This document shows positions 1 through 8,500 of a stretch of DNA of 64,000 bases, piece by piece (within the stretch, counting starts at the first letter, position 1; the number at the start of each line of letters is the position of its first letter). The stretch lies in assembly GCA_964385235.1 (NCBI GenBank), contig CAYLOD010000002.1, positions 1 to 64,000 on the forward strand, written 5' to 3'. The DNA is from Pseudoruminococcus sp964385235. Its GTDB lineage: Bacteria > Bacillota > Clostridia > Oscillospirales > Acutalibacteraceae. The position numbers were made by a program, and so were the translations under genes. Under the pieces are notes generated by a model that saw only the letters and a list, made by a program, of their open reading frames with translations, did not search any database and was not told where the DNA came from.

Positions 1-24
1 GAGAAAAAAATTCCGCGTTAATCA

Positions 25-333
25 TTATGCTTCAATAGTTTCGATCTGAACTTTTGTGTAGGGCTGTCTGTGACCCATCTTGCGCTTTTCGCTCTTTTTG
101 GGCTTGTAGGTAAAGACAGTGATTTTCTTGCCCTTGCCGTTTTTAAGAACCTTACCCGATACCTTCGCACCCTCAACATAGGGTGTGCCGACCTTAAATC
201 CGTCGTCTGTGCTTACGGCCACAACCTTAAAGTCTACGGTTGCTTCCTCCTCGGCGTTAAGCTTCTCGACATAGATAGTATCGCCGTTTGATACCTTGTA
301 CTGCTTTCCGCCTGTTTCGATTACTGCATACAT
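25..333 (-). CDS. rplU: 50S ribosomal protein L21
   Basis: Ribosomal protein L21 of the large subunit, 102 residues, the usual family length. The N-terminus MYAVIETGGKQYKV is the canonical L21 start, and the family's basic C-terminal part (YKPKKSEKRKMGHRQPYT) is present. The frame stays open upstream to 453, but that extension carries the promoter and leader and is not L21-like, so the start at 333 was chosen. In Firmicutes rplU normally heads an operon with a small protease gene and rpmA; those would lie beyond the left edge. Confidence 0.97.
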   Translation of the reverse strand: MYAVIETGGKQYKVSNGDTIYVEKLNAEEEATVDFKVVAVSTDDGFKVGTPYVEGAKVSGKVLKNGKGKKITVFTYKPKKSEKRKMGHRQPYTKVQIETIEA

Positions 334-424
334 TTTTCTTTGGCACCTGCCTGTTTCATTCTCGCTATGTGGAGGCGGGGCGATTTCGCGCCCGCTTAAA
401 AAGCCTCTGATAAGCGGCTTAATT
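334..424 (-). promoter_or_regulatory. rplU 5' leader, probable L21 autoregulatory leader
   Basis: About 85-90 nt of untranslated leader between the promoter and the rplU start. It contains a GC-rich hairpin (arms GCGGG and CCCGC, near 367-387) in otherwise AT-rich sequence. Firmicutes carry a known L21 leader RNA here that is thought to bind L21. Assignment rests on position and a hairpin; no covariance model was run. Confidence 0.45.
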
Positions 425-453
425 ATTCTACCATAATACGGGAGAAATGTCAA
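425..453 (-). promoter_or_regulatory. sigma-A promoter of rplU
   Basis: Read on the minus strand: TTGACA (448-453), 17-bp spacer, TAGAAT (425-430). Near-perfect vegetative promoter. Confidence 0.85.
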
Positions 454-485
454 CGGTTTATTTGACTTTTAAACGCGCATATAAA

Positions 486-524
486 TTCCCAAGGTAAATT
501 CCACTGCGGAGCTTACCTTGGGAA
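486..524. repeat. palindromic element, copy 1
   Basis: Perfect 12-bp inverted repeat: TTCCCAAGGTAA (486-497) and TTACCTTGGGAA (513-524) around a 15-nt centre. A second element with the same layout and a shared core TAAATTCCAC lies at 48734-48770, so this looks like a dispersed short palindromic repeat rather than a terminator; no T-run follows. Confidence 0.6.
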
Positions 525-617
525 TACACTCGTTTAAAATTATTACTTCATACTCCATGTGCCGCATATGGTGCAAAACCATATGCGGAAACATACTAAG
601 AAGTTTAAAAAGGTTTA

Positions 618-749
618 TCAAAGGTTTATCTTTTTATATGTGAATGTACCGCATGAGGTGCAATACATAGCATCATCCGGCAAAGCCTTTCCGCAGTTAG
701 AACACCGATTATTGGTGTTGTAATTGACAGCTTGAGGTGTTTGCCCGGT
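618..749 (-). pseudogene. remnant of a zinc-ribbon protein
   Basis: On the minus strand, just after hydA, an open frame without any start codon encodes a classic zinc ribbon: RCSNCGKALPDDAMYCTSCG, i.e. CxxC-x(12)-CxxC. It is preceded by an in-frame stop (750-752) and ends at a TGA at 618. A second, shorter CTICGTW remnant follows at about 545-580, as if the C-terminal part had been duplicated. It reads as the decayed tail of a zinc-ribbon protein. Together with the palindrome at 486, this accounts for the non-coding stretch between rplU and hydA. Confidence 0.55.
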
Positions 750-759
750 TTAAAATTTG

Positions 760-2526
760 TCAGTCGTTAAAGCCGGTCCTTGCGGCATAGGTAGTATGCA
801 GCAGCTCGTGAGCCTTGTGCGAGTTGGGCTTGCCGAGGTATTCGTCGTAAAGCTGTATAATTTGCTTGTTGTTGTGCGACTGACGAACCTCCTGACGCTC
901 GTCCTCGCTGTAGAGGGCGGCGGCTCTCTTTTCCTTGTAGGTGTCGAGAATGTCGACGTCCTCGTCAGGCAGGAAGCAGGGCTTTACATATGGCTGTCCG
1001 CCGCCCGCGATACAACCGCCGGGGCATCCCATTATTTCGATAAACGTGTACTTTGATGTACCCGCGCGAACCTCGTCCATGAGAACTTTGGCGTTTTTCA
1101 TTCCGTTTGCTACTGCGACATTGACAGTTTGACCGTTAATGTCGACAGACGCCTCGCGGATCCCCTCTAAGCCTCTGACAGCCTCGAACTTGATAAGCTC
1201 GTGTTCTTTGCCTGTGAGGACGAAATACGCGGTACGCAGAGCGGCCTCCATAACGCCGCCCGTAACACCGAAGATAACGCCGGCGCCGGAATAATCGCCA
1301 AGCAGATCCTGATCGAATTCCTCGTCGGGAAGAGCCTTGAAGTTGATGCCGGAACGCCTGATGAGTTTGCCAAGCTCGCGGGTTGTGATTACGCAGTCAA
1401 CGTCCTTTATGCCGTTTGACGCGAGCTGTTCACGATTTTTCTCAAATTTCTTAGCTGTACACGGCATAACCGATACGACAAAAATATCTTTGGGATCAAG
1501 GCCGTTTTTCTCGGCATAATACGACTTAACAATAGCTCCGAACATCTCGTGCGGCGACTTGCACGAGGAAAGGTGATCAAGCTGATCGCCGTAGTTGTAC
1601 TCGGCATAGTTGACCCAACCGGGTGAGCAGGAGGTGATCATAGGCAGTACACCGCCGTTTTTAATGCGGTCGACAAGCTCGTTTGCCTCCTCCATGATAG
1701 TGAGATCCGCGCCGAAGTTGGTGTCAAATACTTTGTTAAAGCCAAGACGCTTCAAGGCGGCTACCATCTTGCCTGTGACAGGCGTGCCGATCTTCATGCC
1801 GAATTCTTCGCCGAGAGCCGCGCGAACGGCGGGAGCCGTCTGAACGACAATATATTTGCCGTCCTTTTTCGCCTGATCGATCAGGTCGATCTCAGACTTC
1901 TCCATCAGAGCGCCTGTCGGGCATACGCTTACGCACTGACCGCACAGGATACAAGGAGAATCTTTAAAGGAGCGGTTCTCCGCGGGAGCGACAATAGTCG
2001 AGAAGCCTCTGTTCTCAAATCCGAGTATACCCTTTCCGTGAGCGTTTGCACAGCGGGCGATACAGCGTCCGCAAAGGATACACTTTGACGTGTCGCGGAC
2101 AATAGACGGAGTCAATTCGTCAAGCGTCACAGGAGTTTTTTCGCCTAAATATTTGTTTTCGCGGGCGCCCGTCAGCTTAGCGACGTGGAGCAACTCGCAC
2201 TTGCCGTTCTTTTCGCACTGCTGGCACTGCATAGAGTGGTTGGAGAGGAGCAGCTCGACAGAGGTTCTTCTTGCCTCGACCGCGCGGGGCGAGGAGATGG
2301 TTATCTCCATACCCTCGGAAACGGGATAGACGCATGAAGCGACAAGACCTCTCGCGCCGGTAGCTTCTACAAGACATACACGGCAGGAACCGTTTGAACA
2401 TTCGCCGTGGTTATACGCGCAAAGTGAAGGAATCTCATAGCCGCAGCGTTTGGCGGCCTCAAGAACGGTAAGCCCTTCCTCTACCTGATAGGGATAACCC
2501 TCAATCTTAATATTTACCATAGACAT
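760..2526 (-). CDS. hydA: [FeFe] hydrogenase catalytic subunit HydA
   Basis: Catalytic subunit of a cytosolic trimeric [FeFe] hydrogenase (588 residues). An N-terminal [2Fe-2S] domain uses C36, C48, C51 and C65; then a His-Cys3 [4Fe-4S] site (H97, C101, C104, C110); two ferredoxin clusters (C149/152/155/159 and C192/195/198/202); then the H-cluster domain with L1 TSCSPGW (C300), L2 MPCTAKK (C356) and L3 MGCPGGC (C501, C505). All expected ligands are present, so it should be active. It is shorter than HydA of Thermotoga, lacking an extra C-terminal cluster domain. Last gene of hydC-hydB-hydA, 18 nt after hydB. Family knowledge: with HydB and HydC it interconverts NADH, ferredoxin and H2. Confidence 0.96.
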   Translation of the reverse strand: MSMVNIKIEGYPYQVEEGLTVLEAAKRCGYEIPSLCAYNHGECSNGSCRVCLVEATGARGLVASCVYPVSEGMEITISSPRAVEARRTSVELLLSNHSMQCQQCEKNGKCELLHVAKLTGARENKYLGEKTPVTLDELTPSIVRDTSKCILCGRCIARCANAHGKGILGFENRGFSTIVAPAENRSFKDSPCILCGQCVSVCPTGALMEKSEIDLIDQAKKDGKYIVVQTAPAVRAALGEEFGMKIGTPVTGKMVAALKRLGFNKVFDTNFGADLTIMEEANELVDRIKNGGVLPMITSCSPGWVNYAEYNYGDQLDHLSSCKSPHEMFGAIVKSYYAEKNGLDPKDIFVVSVMPCTAKKFEKNREQLASNGIKDVDCVITTRELGKLIRRSGINFKALPDEEFDQDLLGDYSGAGVIFGVTGGVMEAALRTAYFVLTGKEHELIKFEAVRGLEGIREASVDINGQTVNVAVANGMKNAKVLMDEVRAGTSKYTFIEIMGCPGGCIAGGGQPYVKPCFLPDEDVDILDTYKEKRAAALYSEDERQEVRQSHNNKQIIQLYDEYLGKPNSHKAHELLHTTYAARTGFND

Positions 2527-2544
2527 AATTTTTTGTGGCCTCCC

Positions 2545-4407
2545 TTATTCTTTAACTATTGCTTTGAAACGACAGGACGACATACACATACCGCACTTAA
2601 TACACTTGCTCTGGTCGATTTTAAACGGAGATTTTATCTGACCGCTGATAGCGTTGACAGGACACTGGCGCGAGCAAAGTGAGCAGCCCTTGCATACTTC
2701 GGGCCGGATTTTGTACTGCAAGAGATCCTTACATACCTTGGCGGGACATTTCTTGTCCACAATATGGGCGATATATTCATCTCTGAAGTGTGTGAGTGTC
2801 GATACTATGGGGTTCGCCGCGGTCTGACCGAGCGCGCAGAGAGAATTTTCCTTTGTAGTGTGTGCCAGCTCCTCAAGAGCATCGAGATCCTCCATAGTGC
2901 CTTTGCCCTCGGTTATCTTTGTGAGTATCTCAAGCATACGCTTTGTGCCGATACGGCATGGCGTACATTTGCCGCAGGACTCGTCACAGATGAACTCCAT
3001 GTAGAACTTCGCGACGTCTACCATGCAGTTGTCCTCGTCCATGACGATAGCGCCGCCCGAACCCATCATCGAGCCCTTGGCTACGAGGTTGTCAAAGTCT
3101 ATAGGCTCGTCGAGATATTCCGCCGTCAGACAGCCGCCCGAGGGGCCGCCCGTCTGAATGGCTTTAAATTTCTTGCCGTTGGGAATACCGCCGCCAATAT
3201 CGTAAATAAGCTCGCGGAGCGTAGTGCCCATGGGTATCTCAACAAGACCGACGTTGTTTATCTTGCCGCCGAGAGCGAACACCTTAGTTCCCTTGGAGCG
3301 TTCGGTGCCGTATTTGGCGAAAGCGTCCGCGCCGTTTCGGAGTATGTACGGGACACAGGCGAGTGTTTCAACGTTATTAACGATAGTGGGCTTCTGCCAC
3401 AGACCCTTAACAGCGGGGAACGGGGGACGGGGACGGGGCATACCGCGTTTGCCCTCGATAGAGTTAAGCAGCGCCGTTTCCTCGCCGCATACGAACGCGC
3501 CCGCGCCCAGACGTATATGAACGTCAAAGCTGAAATCAGTACCGAGTATATTCTGACCGAGAAGTCCCTCGGCCTTAGCCTGCTTTATGGCAAGCTGTAA
3601 ACGGTGAACGGCTACGGGGTACTCCGCGCGAACATAGAAATAGCCGTTTTTCGCGCCGATAGCGTAGCCCGCGATAACCATACCCTCTATAACCGCGAGA
3701 GGATTGCCCTCGAGTATGGAACGATCCATAAACGCGCCGGGGTCGCCCTCGTCGCCGTTGCATACGACATATTTCTCGTCGCTGTCCTGTGCGTAGGCGA
3801 ACTGCCATTTGCGGCCTGTCGGGAAGCCGCCGCCGCCTCTGCCGCGCAGGTTAGCCTTGAGAACCTCGTTAATAACGTCCTGACGATCCATATTCAGCGC
3901 GCGGGCAAGACCCGCATAAGCCCCGTGGCCGAGGGCCTCGTCGATATTTTCGGGGTCGATTACGCCGCAGCCGTGCAGAGCGATCCTGTGCTGCTTTTTG
4001 TAGAAGGTTATGTCGTCCTGACGCTGAACCTTTTTGCCGGTCGCGGGGTCAACATAGAGCAGGCGTTCAACGATTTTTCCGTCGATAAGATCCGTTTTCA
4101 CGATCTCCTCAACGTCGTCGATAGTAACCATGCGATAGAGCGTGTCCTCGGGGAAGATCTTCACAAACGGTCCCTGAGAACAGAAACCGAAGCAGCCGAC
4201 CTGGTTTACGGTGACTTTATCCTCAAGACCCTTTTCCTTAATGAGCTGCTCAAACTTTTCGAGAATCTCCTTTGAGTTTGATGAAAGGCATCCTGTTCCG
4301 CCGCAGAGAACCACGGCGCGCTTGCCGTTTGTACCCGCGAACTTACTGTCAAGACAAGCGGAACAAGAGGCTGCTCTTGATTCTAATTCTTCAAATGTCT
4401 TTATCAT
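2545..4407 (-). CDS. hydB: NADH-binding flavoprotein subunit HydB (NuoF-like)
   Basis: NuoF-like subunit, 620 residues, expected to bind NAD(H) and FMN and pass electrons to HydA. Domain order: thioredoxin-like [2Fe-2S] domain (C35, C40, C72, C76), NuoF core with the glycine-rich FMN/NADH motif GRGGGGFPTG (189-198), SLBB region, [4Fe-4S] site ESCGKCTPC (C478, C481, C484) with C524, and a C-terminal two-cluster ferredoxin domain (C572/575/578/582, C602/605/608/612). The added N- and C-terminal domains are typical of hydrogenase HydB rather than complex I NuoF. Whether the complex truly bifurcates electrons cannot be told from this sequence alone. Confidence 0.95.
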   Translation of the reverse strand: MIKTFEELESRAASCSACLDSKFAGTNGKRAVVLCGGTGCLSSNSKEILEKFEQLIKEKGLEDKVTVNQVGCFGFCSQGPFVKIFPEDTLYRMVTIDDVEEIVKTDLIDGKIVERLLYVDPATGKKVQRQDDITFYKKQHRIALHGCGVIDPENIDEALGHGAYAGLARALNMDRQDVINEVLKANLRGRGGGGFPTGRKWQFAYAQDSDEKYVVCNGDEGDPGAFMDRSILEGNPLAVIEGMVIAGYAIGAKNGYFYVRAEYPVAVHRLQLAIKQAKAEGLLGQNILGTDFSFDVHIRLGAGAFVCGEETALLNSIEGKRGMPRPRPPFPAVKGLWQKPTIVNNVETLACVPYILRNGADAFAKYGTERSKGTKVFALGGKINNVGLVEIPMGTTLRELIYDIGGGIPNGKKFKAIQTGGPSGGCLTAEYLDEPIDFDNLVAKGSMMGSGGAIVMDEDNCMVDVAKFYMEFICDESCGKCTPCRIGTKRMLEILTKITEGKGTMEDLDALEELAHTTKENSLCALGQTAANPIVSTLTHFRDEYIAHIVDKKCPAKVCKDLLQYKIRPEVCKGCSLCSRQCPVNAISGQIKSPFKIDQSKCIKCGMCMSSCRFKAIVKE

Positions 4408-4450
4408 AGGGAGCTGTCATTCCTTTCCTGCGTAATAATAAGTCCCCGGC

Positions 4451-4927
4451 CTATGCGTTCATGTAAGACTCAACTATACCGGGAACATCGCCGACGCTGA
4501 CCTTGGAATATATCTTTCCGTTTATTGAAACAGCGGGAGCGATGCCGCACGCGCCGATACAGCGCAGAGCGTCAAGCGTGAACATACCGTCTTCGGTAGT
4601 TTGTCCGCCGGAAATGCCGAGTACCTCCGCGAACTTGTCAAATACCGGTCCCGCACCCTTTACATAGCAGGCTGTACCAAGACAGCAGCCGATAACATAC
4701 TTTCCTTTCGGCTGTAATGAGAAGAATGAATAGAACGTAACTACGCCGTAAATCTCGGCTACCGAAACGCCTGTTTTCTCGGATACCAGTTCCTGTACCT
4801 CCAACGGTATATAACCGTATTCGTTCTGAATGTCGCTGAGTATCATCATCAGGGGCGTCGGTTCATCAGTGTATCTGTCGCAGATCTCACTGATCTTTGC
4901 TGCAGCGTTTTCGCTGAGATGGGGCAT
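4451..4927 (-). CDS. hydC: hydrogenase subunit HydC (NuoE-like)
   Basis: NuoE-like thioredoxin-fold subunit of 158 residues. The [2Fe-2S] ligands are C82 and C87 (CLGTAC, Cx4C) and C123 and C127 (CIGAC, Cx3C), the standard NuoE pattern. It is the first gene of the hydCBA operon, with a strong GGAGG ribosome site 9 nt upstream of the ATG, and precedes hydB by 43 nt. The divergent giant surface-protein gene starts 660 nt away. Confidence 0.95.
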   Translation of the reverse strand: MPHLSENAAAKISEICDRYTDEPTPLMMILSDIQNEYGYIPLEVQELVSEKTGVSVAEIYGVVTFYSFFSLQPKGKYVIGCCLGTACYVKGAGPVFDKFAEVLGISGGQTTEDGMFTLDALRCIGACGIAPAVSINGKIYSKVSVGDVPGIVESYMNA

Positions 4928-5074
4928 AAATAAAAACCTCCTCTAATTTTTTCCGAAGCGCGGATCATATATCCTACATTATATATGTATATGAAAGCCC
5001 TGTGACGGTATTCCTTGTCCGCGTCCGGGATCAAGCTGATTTTGATGAGTATAGACACATCAAGCCTTACTGAT

Positions 5075-5103
5075 AGCATAACACTTTTTTCAAATTATTA
5101 CAA
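5075..5103 (-). promoter_or_regulatory. candidate promoter of hydCBA
   Basis: Minus strand: TTGTAA (5098-5103), 17-bp spacer, TATGCT (5075-5080), giving a leader of about 140 nt. Hexamers match only partly. No clear Rex-type palindrome was seen nearby. Confidence 0.4.
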
Positions 5104-5164
5104 TAGTAATTTCTGTTTTTATTGCAAATTCGACAAAAATTTAATTGCCAAAAGATTCATGCTT

Positions 5165-5276
5165 AAAGCCGCCCGCGCCCGTGCCTGTACCGCGCTTTCG
5201 GCTGACCGACGCCGCTTTTGCAGTTTTGAGGCTGTCCGCCGCCCGCGCTTGTACCGCGCAGACGGAAAAAGCGGGG
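5165..5276. other. GC-rich island with imperfect direct repeat
   Basis: Inside the AT-rich 660-bp gap between hydC and the pilus locus sits a GC-rich block. A segment CGCCCGCGCCCGTGCCTG plus TACCGCGC (about 5171-5199) recurs imperfectly at about 5240-5262 (CGCCCGCGCTTG then TACCGCGC). No convincing protein is encoded on either strand. It could be part of a structured RNA or repeat debris. The rest of 4928-5588 holds only the promoters listed and a small palindrome AGGCATT-A-AATGCCT (5513-5527). Confidence 0.3.
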
Positions 5277-5413
5277 ATTACCATGATTAACTAAATATTA
5301 TGATAAATAAGTAAAACAACGGTGTATGTAAGAAGTCCATATACCTTATAAAGGAAAATAAAAAAATTTTTGCAAAAAATCACAAAAAAATATAAAAAAG
5401 TCAAGAAGATTTT

Positions 5414-5463
5414 TTGCTTTATTGCCTATAAAGAATTATAAATTAGATGAACAGTAGTATAAT
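5414..5463 (+). promoter_or_regulatory. candidate promoters of the pilus locus
   Basis: TTGCTT (5414-5419), 17-bp spacer, TATAAA (5437-5442). A second, perfect TATAAT (5458-5463) lies just downstream but has only a poor -35. The leader to the first gene is about 120-145 nt. Confidence 0.5.
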
Positions 5464-5588
5464 CTTAGTGAAAAATTACAAATTTGCAAGAATTACAAGT
5501 TTAACAATTATCAGGCATTAAATGCCTCAGTTGCATTAACAAATTAAACAAAAAACAGAAACAGAAAAAGTGTTCGGAGGTAATGGAT

Positions 5589-8500
5589 ATGGTTGTTACA
5601 TTAAAAAAGAAGTTGACGTCCTGCGTGGCGGTAGTCTGCGCGCTGATGATTTTGATCGGCATCCTGCCTGTGAATATACTGGGCAGGAATAACAGCGCCG
5701 ACGCGGCGGGGAATATAACTGTATATTTTGATAACAGCAGCGGTGCTTGGAGCAGCGGCACCTCAATGTCCATTTATTGGTTAACCAGTGAAACTACCGG
5801 TTATGGTCCTGAAGCAATGACCGCGGTTACAGGCAGAACCAAAATTTATTCAGCGAAAGTGCCGTCAAATGCAAAGGGCATGATTTTTATAAGCGGAACC
5901 GGTTGGTCTGATAACCAACATCAGACGGTGAATATTTTCTGGGATACCAGCAGTGTATACTCTATGGGTAAGTATAACGATGGTCAAAATACCTTACATA
6001 GAGGAGATAATATTGCCAGCACTACCTTGACTGACGGCATGTGCTTTATGCTGAGTGGTCAATGGGGAGTAAATGAAGGAAATAATGGTGACAGTGGGAA
6101 ATATATTTGTAAATTAAACACGACTTTCGTCCCCCCCGTAACCATCCCCTCTCATGCGAATCAAACCATGACTTTCGTCAATTTGGCGGGCGCTAACAAC
6201 GCGTTTACAGCAAGATTCACGAGCGATGACTTTTCCACTGCTTCGAGTGTAACCATTCCGTCATCAGGCAGTTTCACAGTTCCTGCCGATTCAACAAGCT
6301 ACGGACCGTATACCAAGGTCGCTTTCCGTGACAGCCAGGGTCATGAACTCGGTCCGTATTATCTCGAGGATTACTATACCGGGTCGAAATTCCTCACTTT
6401 CTATCATGCCACGACTGACTTAGGAGGCGTTCCCGTCGCGGGCTATTGGGGAGAACCACCGGGAACAAGCGCCGTCAACAAACAAAAACTCTACTTTAAC
6501 AGCAGCGACTTTACCGGCGAAATTACCGATGTAACTGTCGGATCCCAGTCGGGTATTGCTGTTCAGACAGCCGAAGACGGGACTAAATATATCGATGTTC
6601 CCGCCGGTACATTACTGAACACCGTGATAAAGGTAACATGCGGAGAGAGAATATATTATTTTTACTGGCGGTCTACGACAAATGACATGGTGACTATTAC
6701 CGATGATGTTGCGAGCGTTGGCAGCAGATACATGAGCGCTAATGACCTCGACGACGGAATATATTTTGACGCTACGTTTTCAAAGCTCTCTTATGAAGGT
6801 GATGCAACCAACAATAATACTATGCCGGCTCAGGGCAGTAACGTTATTTATTTAGTTGAATACAATAGTGCTAATACTGTTTTAGTCACTATCACAATGA
6901 GCAAATATACAAATGTTACAATAGACGGTCATACATACACGGATTTGTACCATACCAGTAACCAGCTATTGGATAGTTGCACTACAATACGATTCAAAAG
7001 TGAAAATATCACCGCTAATACGGGCAGTGGTGTTACTGTTGCATTACCGAAAACAGGTTTTCAGGATTTAACCAGACCATGCTTCTATGCCGATACGAGT
7101 GACGACACTATTTACAGCGGTCAGAATAGAGGCGGCTATTGGGACGAGGTATGTACAATACGCGACGCGGAAACGGGCAAGAGCAAAGATGTAGTCGATA
7201 TTTCTACGGGTACGTTTACAAATGACCCCGAAAAGCTTTATGTCAATACGACGCTTTATGACTACTATTCCGACTATGAGCTGAACGGAAACAGCCGCAG
7301 CAGCTACAGTAACAGTGCGGGTGGCTCTCAGCGAAATTGGAGCATCTACAGACAGTTTAATCAGGCTTTGAGTGATTATTACGCGAACCATGAAGTTCAA
7401 GACCCGATGTACGAAGGGCATTTTCAGCCTTCTGTATGGAATTATGTTCCGTTCAGTGATATAGCCGGTACGCTGGATCTCTTTGGCTATAGTGATATTA
7501 ACCGTTTCATGTCTAATAACAATTCCCTTTACGATTATAAAGGAGACAGGTACGATAGTGATGCTACTCATGCCTATAAATATGTAACTCAGGGCTTGGT
7601 GGGTGATAAACTCGCAAACGGCGTCATTACAACACACGATAATGTCACAATGCCGTACTTTGACAGCGCTTTCTTAGAGGGTAACAACAGTAAGAACGCC
7701 GTCCTCGGTGAAGTTTATAATGACGTCAGCTTCCCGTTCGCAAAAAACACAAAAACTTATGACGGCGGCGGAACAGTTGATTATTGGCATTATGACGCCA
7801 CTAATACCTCGCTTATATTGCAAAACAATAACAATGATTACTTTTTAAATTCCGTAACACCGACGGATTACTACCTTAACTGGGGTTCGGGTCAGAAAGA
7901 TACTACCGACGGCGCGAAAACCGCACATGGCTTTTTCCCGTTTAACGAATCTCTTAAAAGCTTGGCGTCCACCAGTTTAGATTCCGCTAAGTATAATTAC
8001 GGATTCGGCATGAGAATGGAGTTTAAATTCCGTTTAACTGAGGACGGAAAGGTTCTTGACAGCTTAGGGAATCCGCAGGATATAACTTTTGACTTCTCAG
8101 GAGACGACGACGTTTGGGTCTATATAGACGATCAGTTAGTCCTCGATGTCGGCGGAGATCATAGTCAGGCGGACGGCACGATTGACTTCGCGACCAATAC
8201 TTCTACGGTCAGCGCGGTTAAACCGAGCGCTAATAAACCAAATGTTCCCAACGGCGGCTTGGACGTTAAATCCTATTTTACACTGATAGGCGACAGCGGT
8301 ACGCCGGGCTCGTCTATTACGCACACAGCAACCACGGAGCACACGCTCGTAATGTACTACATGGAGCGCGGACAGTGGGAGTCGAACATGCTCGTAGAGT
8401 TTAACTTCCCCGACAGCAACGTGCTTGAAGTTCAAAAGGAAGTAAAATCCACTAATGTCAACCCCGAGTTCAGATCGTATTTTGAGGAAAATTCAAACTT

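Noticed and set aside
2764..3600. Long plus-strand open frame opposite hydB
   Set aside because: It is antisense to a gene with complete cofactor motifs, has no ribosome site and no family resemblance; it results from codon bias.
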